64,000 nt of DNA from Pyropia haitanensis (GCA_008729055.1 SDUX01000002.1:5049874-5113873); one strand, 5' to 3'. Positions 11,719-22,330 are shown, counted from the first letter of the stretch. Notes: a model not told the origin generated them from the letters alone. Numbers and translations: made by a program.

Positions 11719-12721
11719 ATTGAAGTACCAGTACTTCTCTTGACAAAATCGGCTCGCAAACATGATATGAACATGAATGAATCTTATGTAAGAGACTTGC
11801 GTTACGAGGTGGAAGAACGTTGATGCACTGCTCTGCGTAGTTCAACGTCTCAACTACTGCATCAAGTCCAACCAGGCTTCCATAACATTGTCGGTGCTTT
11901 CCATGTAGTACGTCAAAGAAAAACGAGCCACATTGGATTTCAGCATGTACGTGGGCTACAGGGCATGGTGGATCCTCTCCTACACACTGTGAGCGAGGGT
12001 CAACTTGCTGTGCAATTATCCCCGGTACACTCGCGACCGCCTACTCCAGCCGATCAGGAAGGGTGCCGACCAGCTCCCCGTCCACCCCTCCGGCCTACAG
12101 CACTCCTCATCAACGAGTACACACCCGGAACAAGCAAAAATTGCTTGTGTATTCTCCTGGCGTGCTGGGTGGCTAGGAAAAGGTGAAGCGGGCGACAAGG
12201 CGGGGTGGAGGCGGGCGTCGGACTCCGGCGCTTCAACCGCTGGCGTCCCAGCAGTCGCGCTAGTCGCTAACCAGGCTACTGGCCGAGTCAAACATTGTAT
12301 ACACAGCAATGATGGGTTCGGGATGCACTCCTCAGGTTGGACGGCTGAGATCGTGTGACAGCCTATCACATGAGTCGAGTGCCGCATTTCATTTACCAGA
12401 TAGGCCTCGAGATGTGAGCCAAGTAGGGGGTCCATGTATTGATCGCAGTTGAATATCTCGTAGAGCAGTTTATATTATCAAGTACCTCTGTGCGTAATCT
12501 ACCCTCATCCGGCATGGGGGGACCGCAACCCCCCCAAATTGCGTCTCTGGGGGGGGTCCGCCGCGGTCCCCCCAGGCCAAGCGGTCCCCCCAGCAACTAA
12601 GGAAATATTGGACACATTAGACGCTGAATAGTGCCTCTACTAAGGTTTGTGTAAGTGGGTACTACTGCGTGAGCCGTCATGCCCCATAAGTCTGAAGGAA
12701 ATGCTGTCTCAAGTCGTTCTT
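11719..12721. other. low-GC island without a recognisable gene
   Basis: Base composition falls abruptly to near balanced, unlike the roughly 70-75% GC on both sides. The longest ORFs are about 120-140 codons and resemble nothing I know. Contained structures: TTGATGCA (about 11819) and its complement TGCATCAA (about 11857) forming an inverted repeat, and the GGGGGGACCGC / GCGGTCCCCCC inverted pair near 12516-12591. It may be old mobile DNA or a regulatory/unique intergenic segment. Confidence 0.5.
12516..12591. repeat. G/C-rich inverted repeat
   Basis: GGGGGGACCGC at 12516-12526 is complementary to GCGGTCCCCCC, which occurs twice downstream (about 12563-12573 and 12581-12591). Either pairing would give an 11-bp hairpin stem. 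It lies at the GC-rich edge of the low-GC island. Confidence 0.6.
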
Positions 12722-12976
12722 ATGCCCTCGTCCACCTCTGCCCCCTCACCTGGCGTGCACGCTAACGCCACCGCGTTTTCGACCCAAGCCTTGGGCGCTG
12801 CCGCCGCTGCCGCCCGTCCCGCCGCCCCCGCCGCCGCCGTGGGCGCCGACGCCACCGCCTGGGCCGCCGCCACCACCGCCGCCGCCGCCACCACCGCCGC
12901 TGCCGTCGTTGGTGGGGATGCGGTGGACGCGGCGGTGGCGGCAGCGGTGGCGGACGGGGGGAGCCACCTCCGGTCC

Positions 12977-13010
<34 letters not shown>

Positions 13011-14221
13011 TGCTGGCCGCGATGCGGGCGGCGGAGGCGGAGGAGCTGCGGGCCGTGCGGGAGGGGCGGGCGGTGTTGGCAGTCAAGGCCGGGGCGGCAG
13101 CGGCCGCGACGGCCGCGACGCGGCTGCGGGAGGAAGCGGCCGAGGCGGACGCCGAGGCGTACAAGCGGGGTACGTTGGAGGGAGGGTGGGGGGGGGGGGG
13201 GGAAGGTGGTGAGGGGAGGGCGGGGGGACTGTCGGACCGGGCGACGGGGAGCGCCTCCCCGTTTTATGTTCTGTTGGTGCGTGGGTTGAGGCGCTCCTGG
13301 GGGCTGCAATGGCCTGGGTGCGCGGGCGTCTCACCGCGCGCGCACTGCCGCGCCCCAGCCGCCGCGGCCGGTGGCCGCCACCGTTCCACGCCCCCCACCC
13401 CTCCGCCTGGTTGCCGCATCGACTGACGCACCCCCCCCTCCCGCCGCCCCCTGCCATCACCCCCTCGGCTGCCCCCCCGCCGCAACCGCCCCCTCCCTCC
13501 CAGAGACCGACGCGATGGAGGCGGCGGCGGCGGCGGCGGCCGCGGCGGCCCGCCGCGCCGACCGCTACGCGGCGCTGCTGGGCGTGGCCGTCGGCAACGC
13601 GGCGGCTGCGGCGGTGCTCGTCTTTCGGTTTACGTACGTGGACCCGCGGGCGCCGGCGGCGGTCGCGACGGTCGGCTTTGACGCGGCGCTGTGGGGTACG
13701 TTCTGGGGGGGGGGGGTGGGGGGGGGGGGGGGCGTGCGCTCACGCACACCGGGGGGAGAGGGAAGAGGTAGGGGGACCGTCGAGGGGGGGGGGGGTGGAA
13801 ACCTGCAGAGGTGGCCGACCGGGGGGTCGCGGGGGCGAAGTCGGGTACGCGCGCCGCGGGGCCACCCGCCGCCGCGGCCGCCGCCTCGAGCGGCGGGCGG
13901 CGGCGGCGGGAGCGGGCCCGCCCCGCCCCCCACCCCCGCCGCGGCACCCCTACTCGCCGACCCTAACACCCGCCCGGGTCCATCGCTGCGCCATCCCCCC
14001 CCCCCCCCGAACCCCCCGCTTGCCCGTCCCCACTGCACCCTCCCCCCGTCCCCCCCCCGGCAGTCACCCACTGCGAGCCGCGGGTGCCGGCGCTGCCGGC
14101 GCTCGCCGCGCGCTTCGCCACCGACGTGGACGTGGCCGCCTTCCTCCTCGCCGTCCGCGCCGCGTTTATCGCCGCCGCCGCCGCGGGGTCGCCGCTGTCG
14201 CCGCCGCCCGCCGCGGGCTGA
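12722..14221 (+). CDS. hypothetical Ala-rich protein with coiled coil and membrane segment
   Basis: Three exons (12722-13169, 13504-13695, 14064-14221) join in frame at two GTACGT donors and CAG acceptors to give 265 aa. I do not recognise the family. The N-terminal half is almost pure Ala with scattered charge. It is followed by a likely helix/coiled coil (residues about 105-165, with AEAEELRAVREGRAVLAV and RLREEAAEADAEAYKRE), then a hydrophobic stretch GVAVGNAAAAAVLVFRF that could cross a membrane. A short C-terminal tail holds one Cys (THCEPRVPALPALAARF). Each intron phase is 1 and each join yields a clean codon, which supports the model. An alternative start is the ATG at 12701, inside the low-GC island. 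Confidence 0.55.
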
Positions 14222-14597
14222 GGTGGGGGGGGGGCGCGGGAGGGGCGGGGGGGGCGCGGGGGGGGCGCGCCGGCCTCGGCGGCCGGCGGCCGCTCCCGCC
14301 CCACCCCCTCACGGTCTCGCCCGCCGCTAGGCACCCCCGTGCCGCTGCGGACGATGCCGCCCCGCGACGCAAGAGGCGTGGGCTGCCCCTTCTCCCCCGG
14401 TACCCGCTTGGGCAAAGAAGTAGAACGAGAGCATGGCCGCCGCCCCCCTACGTCCCCGACTGGTCCCCCCCACCCTCCCCATCCTCGCCTCCCAGTACCC
14501 CCAGCCCCCATCCCCAGCCCCCCCCCCCACCCCACACTCCCCACAGCTGCCGCCCTGTCCCCCTCCCCATTCCCACTCCACCCCCCCCCCCCGCTTC

Positions 14598-14706
14598 TCA
14601 CAGCGCGCTCTCGTACAACAAGAACTGCGAGTCAAACCGGCAGTGCGCGCGCAGCGCGCGCAGCTGCGCGCGCGCCGTCGCGACGGGCGCCGGCAGCGCC
14701 GCCGCA

Positions 14707-14738
<32 letters not shown>

Positions 14739-15507
14739 GGGCGGCGGCCGCGCGTCGCCGCCGCCGCCGCCGGCCGCGTCGCCGCCGCCGCCGCCGGCCG
14801 CGTCGACAGCGGCGGCGGCGGCGGCGACATCGTCGGAGCCACCGCCGCGGCCGCCGCGGCCGCTCTGGCCGCCATCCGCAGCGGCGGCGACGGTAGAGGA
14901 AAAGGCGTCAACGGCGGCGGCCGCGGTGGCACCGCGCGTGCCGGCAGTGGCCGGGGAGAAGAGCAGGCCGCCGCCCGCGGCGGCAACCACCCCCGCGGGC
15001 GGCGCGTCCCCGACACGCGAAGCCTCCAGCGGAGACCCAGCCCCCCCCCGACGGCCGACCCCCCCCTTCGTCCACCCCCACCCCGCGCACCGTCCCCCCC
15101 CACTCCCCCATACGTCGCGACCACCCGCCGAAGCCCATCCGCGGCTGTAGCAAGCGCGCCCAACCCCCCCCCCCCCCAGTGGCGCCGCCGCCGCCGCCGC
15201 CGGCTGCGCCGCCGCCCCCCCCCCCCGCTGCGCGTCGGCCGCGACGGCGGCGCCGTCGCGAGCTCCGCCAGCAGCAGCGGGAGGTCGACGCCGCCGGCCG
15301 CGGCGGGCGCGACCGCCGCGGCGACGGCGGGACCGAGGTGGGGGGCGGGGGCGAGCGCCGCGAGCGCCGCTCCGGCCGCGAGCGCGAGCGCAGCGGCCGT
15401 GTCTGCCGTCGCGGGCGGCCACACGCAGCCACCGACGTCGCTGCCGCCCGCGGCGCCGCCACCGCCGCCGCCGCCGCCGCCACCTCGGCCGACTCCCCGC
15501 CGCCACT

Positions 15508-15539
<32 letters not shown>

Positions 15540-16983
15540 GCCGCCCCCCGCCGCCATCCCTCCAGCCGCACGGGATCGGCCGCGGCGGCGCGGCCACGTC
15601 GACCGCCTCGACGAGGCGGACGAGGACGGCCGCGCCGCCCGCGCGGGCGATCACCACCGCCGCCTCGGCGTAGACGTCAAAGACCGCCAGCGCGTCGGCG
15701 TACGTGGCCGCAACGCCGGCGGCGGCGGCGCCACCACCACCGCCGACACCGCCGCCACCATACCCACCAGCAGCAGGGGCAACCCCCCCCCCCCACCGCC
15801 GCCGCCCCCACCTCCACCCCCCCCGCCGCGGCCACCCGGTCCCCAAGCGCCACCCCTGGCATTACCCTGGTCGCGCCCCCCCCCCCCTCCCCACCGCCGC
15901 CACCCACACCGCCGCCGCGGCCGCGCCCCCCCGCGCCGCCGACAAAGCCGACCGCGCCGGCACGCTCCCCCCCCCCCCGCCCCCCCACCCACCGCCAACG
16001 GCGGCGCGGCAGCAGCGGCGGCGGCGGCCGCCGCCGCCGCCACCGCCGCCGCCACCGCCGCCACCCCATCCACCGCCCGCAGCGACCGGGCGGTGGCCTC
16101 GAGCAGCGCCGCCGCCGCCGCCGCCGCGCCCGCCCGCGACGCGTCAAACGCCGCCCACACCCGGCCGAGCGGCTCGTCGGCAGCGGCGGCGGCGGCGGCG
16201 GCGGCGGCGGGCCGGGACAGCACCGCCGACAGGCGCGCGATGGCGCGCGCCTCGTCGCGCAGCGGGTCGTCGGGGGGGGGAGCGCGGGGGGGGGGGGGCG
16301 CCGCCCGCGGCCCACCCGCCGCCGGCGCCGGCGCCGCCCAGCCCCGCACCGCCGCCGTCAGCCGCGGCGCCGGCGGCAGCCGCCGCCGCCGCGGGCGTCC
16401 ACGCGCGGGCGGCGGCAGCCGACGCGGGCGGCGGGCCGGGGGGGGGGGGGGGGCGCCCGCCGGCGGGGGGGTGGTGGGGGGGGGGGGGGGGGGGGGGGTG
16501 TGGGCGGATGCCGACCTCGCCGCCGCGGTCGAGGTGCCGCCGCCGGGGGGGGGGGGGGGGGGGGGGGGTCAAGCGCGAGGCGGACGCGCCCGTGGCGTTT
16601 TCAGCTGGGGAGGGGGGGGGGGGGGAAGCGCCCGCGTCGGGGGCTGTGAGGGTGGGGATGCTGGCCACCCGCGGCGGCGGCGCGGGGGAGGCGGCGCACC
16701 CCGCGCGGTCCACACCTCCCGCGTCGCATCGGCGGCGTCCCTACCCACCCACCCCCCAACCCCCGCCCGTGCCCTCACAGCCCAGGCACGCCGCAGCCGC
16801 CACCGCCGCCAGCTGGCTTCCCCCCCCCCCGCCCACCGCGGCAGCCGCCGTCGTTGCCGGGTTGCCCACCGCCGCCGACGGCGCGGCCGCCGCGGCCGCC
16901 GAGGGCGGCCTGGCGGCCGATTGTGGCGGCACGGCCGGAGGCGGCGAGGTCGCGTACGCGCAACGATGTGCGATCAACAACAT
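14598..16983 (-). CDS. hypothetical multi-exon Ala-rich protein (approximate)
   Basis: Several minus-strand blocks look coding but change frame, implying at least three introns or G-run errors. The first block starts at ATG 16983 (MLLIAHRCAYATS...). A middle block has DEARAIARLSAVLSRP, EPLGRVWAAFDASRAG and TARSLRAVDGVAAV. The next has TYADALAVFDVYAEAAVVIARAGGAAVL, and the last ends RALRAHCRFDSQFLLYESAL-stop at 14598. Helical, Ala-rich content is all that can be said; the family is unknown. The first four codons overlap copy 1 of the 109-bp repeat, so the true start may have been elsewhere before that repeat arrived. Transcribed toward the 12.7-14.2 kb gene, tail to tail. Confidence 0.3.
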
Positions 16984-17080
16984 CGTGCGGGTCGTGCGAC
17001 ATTCGCAGTAGTACTACTGCGAGTCACGCGGACGTCGATGGCCCAGATCGAGTAGCACTACTCAAGTAAGTCCGAGTAAT
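16972..17080 (+). repeat. 109-bp direct repeat, copy 1, with 20-bp palindrome
   Basis: Starts GATCAACAACATCG and ends GTCCGAGTAAT. It contains a perfect 20-bp palindrome (17003-17022) built around the core GTAGTACTAC, and a second, imperfect 14-bp palindrome (17050-17063) with the same core, broken by one C. It differs from copy 2 at three positions. Composition is far less GC-rich than its surroundings. Confidence 0.95.
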
Positions 17081-17202
17081 CGCGCTGTAGAATAATAACT
17101 TCCCACGTAACTATACGAATGAAAGCGGCACACAGCGACTGCAGTGCGGGATATGACATGGGGAGCCCTTCTGGCCGTGCTCGCATGCTGGCAACGTCCT
17201 GA

Positions 17203-17311
17203 GATCAACAACATCGTGCGGGTCGTGCGACGTTCGCAGTAGTACTACTGCGAATCACGCGGACGTCGATGGCCCAGATCGAGTAGTACTACTCAAGTAA
17301 GTCCGAGTAAT
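17203..17311 (+). repeat. 109-bp direct repeat, copy 2, with two perfect palindromes
   Basis: Second copy, 122 bp after the first. The 20-bp palindrome (17234-17253) is retained and the 14-bp palindrome GAGTAGTACTACTC (17281-17294) is perfect here. The pair lies about 700 bp upstream of the Fanzor start and could be a terminal or recombinase-binding structure of that element, or an independent small element. Confidence 0.95.
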
Positions 17312-17672
17312 TGGATCGCACAAAAGTAAGTCGTCCGTAATTTAATACAAGCTGTGCCGCCTTATTCGTCGCCGGCGCCGTCGGCGCCGCCGCCGCGCCC
17401 GTTGCCGTCGCCGCCGACCCCGTTGCCGCCGTTGCCGGCGCCGGCGCCGCTCTTGGCGGCCGCCGCGACCGCCAGCACGGCAGCACTTGCAGCCTCGCGT
17501 AAAATTTGTGACGCTGATCCCCACCCAGACGCCGGTCGGAAGGCGTGAATTACGTTGACCGCCCCCGCCCGGACATCTGACGGACGACCTCGCCGACAGA
17601 TCTCCTTGAGCTCCCGACGTCGCCGGTGTTCCTTGTGTTGCGCACGTCGCCAGGGTGACGCCGCTCACCAGA

Positions 17673-17698
17673 CCCCCCCCCCCCCCCCCCCCCCCCCC
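17673..17698 (+). repeat. C26 homopolymer
   Basis: Twenty-six consecutive C residues, the longest homopolymer in the window, upstream of the Fanzor promoter. Such tracts can form i-motif/G-quadruplex structures and are hard to sequence, so the true length is uncertain. Confidence 0.9.
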
Positions 17699-17901
17699 TC
17701 TTCAACCCCCCCTCCCGCGGCCCCCCCGCCTCAGGTCCACGTGGCGCACGCACAGGCCACCCCCCCCCCCCCCTCCCCTTCCACGCAAAATGCGGATGCC
17801 GCGGGGTGGATGAGATCCCCAGATACTGCCGCGCCCGGCGCGTAGCAAGTCCGCCCGCTGAGCCCGCGCGGGGGGCTCCCCCCCGACGCCTGGCGCCCCC
17901 A

Positions 17902-17907
17902 TATAAG
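17902..17907 (+). promoter_or_regulatory. TATA box of the Fanzor gene
   Basis: TATAAG within CATATAAGCGGGG stands out in GC-rich DNA, 64 bases before the first in-frame ATG (17966) and 118 before the preferred one (18020). This is the only convincing TATA element I noted in the window, and it suggests the Fanzor gene carries its own promoter. Confidence 0.65.
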
Positions 17908-18019
17908 CGGGGCCGCTCCCTGCCGTCCCCGCCCCCCGCCACCACTGGGACGGCAGCACCAGACCGTGCCAAGGAGCACGCGTCCCCCCCACCGGCTCCC
18001 GACGTCCGCGGCGCTTGCA

Positions 18020-20206
18020 ATGGAGCCGGACGAGGAGGAGCCGGGCGCCGGCCCTCAAGACGAAGGACCGCACGGACACGGCGCAGACGCCGACGACGCC
18101 CTCCCGCCCGGAGATGGCGCCGCGTCGGGCGACGACGCCGACCCGCGGGAGGTGGCCGAGCTGGAGGCCGCCGTGCACCTCAAGCAGGGGCGCCTCCGCG
18201 GGCTGCTGCGCCGCATGGGCGAGGCGCGGGCGCGGCGCCCGCAGCTGCCCGACGGCGCCGCGCTGGACGCGGCCCTCGCCAGAATGACGGCGGCGGCGGC
18301 CGCCGCAGCCGGGGCGCCCCACGAAGCCTCGCCCACCACCGACGGCGCGGTGGCGGCGTCGGGCGCCGCCCTGGAGGCGGCCACCACCCCGGCGGTGGCG
18401 GGCGCGACCGCGTGGGTGGACGCGCACCACCCGTTGGACGACGACGGCCTTTTGGCGCAGCGGGCGCGGCGGGCGGCGTCCCTGATTGGGAGCACCTCCC
18501 GCGGCATGGCGCGGCGCGTGGCAGAGGTGGAGGACCGCCGCGGGGCGGCGCCCGGCGGCCGCCCCTGCGCCCGCTGCCGCCAGCGGTCTCACAAGACGGG
18601 GGCGGCGACGTGCCCGGCCACGGCGGTGGGCGGCGACAAGAACCCGCACGCGTACGACCGCGGGGAAGACCCCGCCGCGTCCGACCCGTACGCCTGCCGG
18701 GCGACGGGCACGTCGTCGGTGATGGTGCCCGTCGCGGCGGTCCTGCGCACCCTGCCCGCGAGCCCCGACGGAACGGCGCACGCCGTCGTGCGCGGCGGCT
18801 TCCTCGCCACCGCCGAGCACCACACGCAGCTGCACTTCACGCTGACGCTGGTGTGGCTCAACACCGTGCACACCCTCTTTGGCGCCGTCAAGGCGGACGG
18901 GTGGGCGGCGGCGCTGCCCGGCCCCGCCGGCTGGGGCGAGTACTGGAACTGGGTGGCGTACGCGGTCTGCTGCCGTGGCGCACACGGCGGCAGCCTGCCC
19001 GCCGGCGTGAAGTGCGGCAGCTGCGAGCGGGCGCGGGACAACACGTTGTGCGGGCCTGCTGCGCGTCGGCTGTCGGTGTCCTACCCGGCCTTGATGGACG
19101 CCACGCGTAACGCCATGGACGCGCTCGCGTCTTCCTTTGACGCCGCGTGCCACGACCACCTGCCGCACGGCAACAGCCACGCGCGGTGGCGAGGGGTGGT
19201 GACCACCATCGTCACCCACACGGCGAGGACGGTGGCGGTCGCCACCCGGCGGCTGGCGTGGCGGGTGGCCACAATGGTGGTGGATGCGGCCGACGCCCCC
19301 GCCTCTGGCGAAGAGCAACGCGGACGGCGCCGCGCCGCGGTCTACGCCGCCGCAAGGAGCTGCCTGGAGCGGGGGAGCGACGCGCCCCACGCGGCGCACG
19401 CGGCCAAGCTGGACGCCCTACCCCCCGACGTGCGTGCGGCGGCGCTCAGGGAGATTGCCGACGCGCGGGTGCGGGCGCAGCCGGCGCCCGTGCAGGGTAC
19501 CCCACCGCTGTTCCCCACAGGCGGGGCGCACGTGGTCGCGCGCCGGTGGGCAGAGTACATCCCGTACCTGCTGCACGTGCAGGCGGAGGGGGTGGTGGAC
19601 AAGCCCTTCTCGCTGGTGCCTGGCAAGGCCGCCACCCTGCACGGGTATGGCACGGTGACCAAGGCACGCCTGGGCCCGCTCATCCGGCGCGCCTGGCCCG
19701 CACACCGCGAGCTGTACGAGGACGTCCGTCGGCGGGGGGCGGCGGCCATTGCGGGACTCCTGGGGCTGGAAACTGCGCGGTGCACCTCCGGCGCCGACCT
19801 CCGCTCCAACGGGGAGGGGGTGGTCTTCACGCTGTCGCGGCCGGCGACGGCCGCCGAGGCCGAGGCCGCGGACGTGGCGGCCGTGACGCGCAAGGCCAAC
19901 GGCAGCCGGGTGCAGTCGCGGGTGCAGGGGAGCCCCACCACGCAGCTGGAGAAGCAGGGCTTCCCCATCGCCGCCGTCAAGACCCTCACCGTTGTGTCGG
20001 CAGACCTCGGCAAGGCCACCGTCCTGACGGCCGTCTCGTCTGGGCCGACGGCAGCGGCATGGGGCGACCGCCCGTGGGTGCGCCGCCGCCGGCTGGCGCG
20101 GTCGCGGCTGGTGGCGGCGGACGCGCTCACCCGCGCGGCGCTGGCGCTAGACGCCTTCGTCTGGCGCGCCGCCGCCCTGGCGCCGGCCGAAGCGGCGGCG
20201 GCAGGC

Positions 20207-20249
<43 letters not shown>

Positions 20250-21988
20250 GCGGGGCCCCGCCGGGAGCCCTCACCCCCTCTCCGGCGTGGAGAAAGCGCA
20301 AGGCCGCCCCCGGCGGCGCAGAGCAACGGCAGCCGCCGTGCGGCAACGCGGCCACGACTGGACCGCCTCGCGGCGGCGCCGCCGGCGGGACAGCCGCGCC
20401 GGCGCCATCGGTGCGCCCGCCGTCGGAGAGAACCGCGCGGGGGCCGGCAGCCTCCCTCCGGCGCGGCGCCGTGCGGCGCCTGCGGGCCGTGGCGCAGCGC
20501 CTGGTGGTAACCACCGGCAATGGCCGGTGGCGGGTGCCGCGTCACGCGGCCGTCGACGTGGCGCTCGGCTGCCTGCGCCGGGCCGCCGCCGGCTGGGTCC
20601 GGCCGCGAGTGGCAGACGGGCGGCCCGACGGCGCCGCGTTCGCGGCGTGCAAGACGGCGGCGGCGGCGCAGGACGTGGCCGCCGCCGGCGCGTTTGCGTC
20701 CGCCTAGGACGGCCTGACGGCGCGCGTGGCAGACGCGGTCGGGGCGACGCGGGGGTGGCGGGCGCCCCCCCCCGCGGGCGCCGTGTACACCCTGACCAGG
20801 GGCCGCTACACCGAAGCTGCAGGCAACGGCATGACGGCGCGGGCGGCGGCGGCGCACCGGCGGGAGGCGGCGCAGCGGCTGGCCGCGCTCCAGCTGCCGC
20901 CGGCGACGACCCCCGAGGTGGTGGCCGCGCACGACACGGTGCGGACGGGCGACGCGGCGGCGGTGCTGGCGGCCAGCCGCCAGTGGATGGAGTCACGCCG
21001 CCAGCCGCAGTACAGGGCGGTGTGGGGCGCCGCGGCGACGGCCGGCCAGCGCAAGGCGCGGGTGCATCAAGTCATCCGACGGCGGCGGCTGGGCGAGGCC
21101 GTGGCGCGGGAGCTCACGGGTGGCCGCCTCCGCCGCGTCGTCAACCGCTCGGCGGTTGTGGTGGTGGTCGGGCAGGCGGCCACCCGAGGGGGCGCCACGT
21201 GGCTCCGCCGCCACCTCCGCCGGCTGTGCTGGATGGTGGACGCAGACGAGCACAACTCGAGTCAGGCGTGCGCCGGCTGCCGCCAGCAGCTGGCGGTCGT
21301 GTACGCGTCGGCAGCGGCGCCGCCGCCCGTACCCCGCGGCACCCTGATCTGTGGGCGGCGGCGGGGCCGCCGTGGCCGGCAGGGGCGCCCGCGTGCGCCG
21401 CCGACGGCCGGCTGGGAGCGCACGCAGCCGGTGCGCTCCGCCGCGCGACGGGCGGCCTGTCGAGCAGAGGCTGCCAAGATGGCGGCAGAGCGGGCGGTCA
21501 AGCACCCACCCCCGGCGAGGGTCGTGTTTCGTGCCCCCGCCGCCGCGGGGGTGTGGGGCGTCAAGCGCTGCGTGGAGCGGGCGTGTTCGCGGCAGCTGGT
21601 CAACCGCGACGTGAACGCGGCGGCCAACATGGGGTGGAAGGCGCTGCGGCAGATACGGCAGCTGCCGTGCCACCCGTTTATGCGCCCGCAACGCGTACGA
21701 CGGCCGAGGCTGGGAGGCGGTGACGACGGCGAGGCGGCGGGCGCCGCCGCCGCAGACCGAGCTGGCGACGGCGCCTGCGGCCGTCCCCCAGGCGCCGCAG
21801 TGGTGGCGGTCGCCACGGGCGACGCGGGCGGGGAGGCGGCTGTCGGACCGGATGGCGACGGCGGGGCGCGGACGGCGGTGGTGGCGGACACGCACACGGT
21901 GGCAACCACGGAGCTCGCCAGAGCGGCAGAGACGGGAGACGGTGCGCCAGCGGTGGCGGGCGGCGGCCGGGCAACTTCCGTGGCGTGA
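18020..21988 (+). CDS. Fanzor (eukaryotic TnpB-like RNA-guided nuclease), interrupted by one in-frame TAG
   Basis: A homologue of IS200/IS605-IS607 TnpB, a nuclease that uses a transposon-encoded RNA to find DNA targets; eukaryotic copies are called Fanzor. The frame is continuous for 1,322 positions with a single TAG at 20705-20707 (position 896). Visible features: a C-x2-C-x4-H-x6-C zinc-knuckle-like motif at residues 183-198; a FSLVPGK segment near 530; RuvC-I VVSADLGKATVLTAV with the catalytic Asp at 662; a long Ala/Pro insertion (about 720-850); VDADEHNSSQACAGC, whose Glu1077 matches the alternative RuvC-II glutamate of Fanzors; a zinc ribbon Cys1084/Cys1087 and Cys1184/Cys1189; and RuvC-III NRDVNAAANMGW with Asp1197. 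All catalytic residues are kept, but RuvC-II and -III lie beyond the stop. Longer than most Fanzors. Start could also be 17966. I find no splice pair that removes the stop; readthrough, recent inactivation or a sequence error are all possible. Confidence 0.88.
20705..20707 (+). other. in-frame TAG within the Fanzor ORF
   Basis: The codon context is GCG TCC GCC TAG GAC GGC. The same frame stays open for 427 further codons and these encode RuvC-II, the zinc ribbon and RuvC-III, so the stop divides the nuclease domain. No other in-frame stop or frameshift is present across nearly 4 kb. Confidence 0.95.
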
Positions 21989-22193
21989 GTCGGTTCCACA
22001 CCGCGGTACTCACGGCACGATAGCCACCGGCCGCCGAGTGCCACGAGCTCGGTTCACCCCTCTCTCCGACGAGCCGCGTGCGGGTTTTCGTCGGATGTTC
22101 AGATTGCGTGTGAGGGGGGTTACTCTGCTATCGCAGAGTTTCTCCCCGGGGGCCGGTCCCCCCACGTGCATACTCTGGGTTGCTGGTCCCCAG
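21985..22193 (+). ncRNA. candidate Fanzor guide (omega) RNA region
   Basis: A chain of hairpins starts at the Fanzor stop codon. GTGAGT/ACTCAC (21985-21990 with 22008-22013) encloses CGGT/ACCG. CCGAG/CTCGG is at 22034-22052. An 8-bp perfect stem TCCGACGA/TCGTCGGA is at 22065-22095. A 7-bp stem ACTCTGC/GCAGAGT with a TATC tetraloop is at 22122-22139. CTGGG/CCCAG is at 22175-22193. TnpB and Fanzor guide RNAs are known to overlap or follow the 3' end of the nuclease ORF, so position and structure fit. That this is the guide RNA is inference; its 3' end, where the guide would begin, cannot be placed from one copy. Confidence 0.45.
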
Positions 22194-22330
22194 TGGTATT
22201 GCCGTTCGCTCCCCCTCCCCCCCACCACCGTCGTCTCCCCCTGTGCTCCAACCTCTCGCCACGGGGTGGCGGAGGGAAACGGTAGCTCACTGCCTTCACC
22301 GGTGCCGAGTCCTCTCTTTCTTCAGCCTCC

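Noticed and set aside
12180..12360. Possible 5S rRNA or snRNA within the low-GC island
   Set aside because: A stretch around GATGGGTTCGGGATGC looked structured, but it lacks the 5S A/C boxes and any snRNA landmark.
16972..17311. CRISPR-like array
   Set aside because: Only two 109-bp repeats with one 122-bp gap in a eukaryotic context; no short repeat/spacer series and no cas genes.
18020..20707. Fanzor N-terminal ORF as a complete separate gene
   Set aside because: The remaining nuclease motifs continue in the same frame right after TAG, so two independent genes are unlikely.
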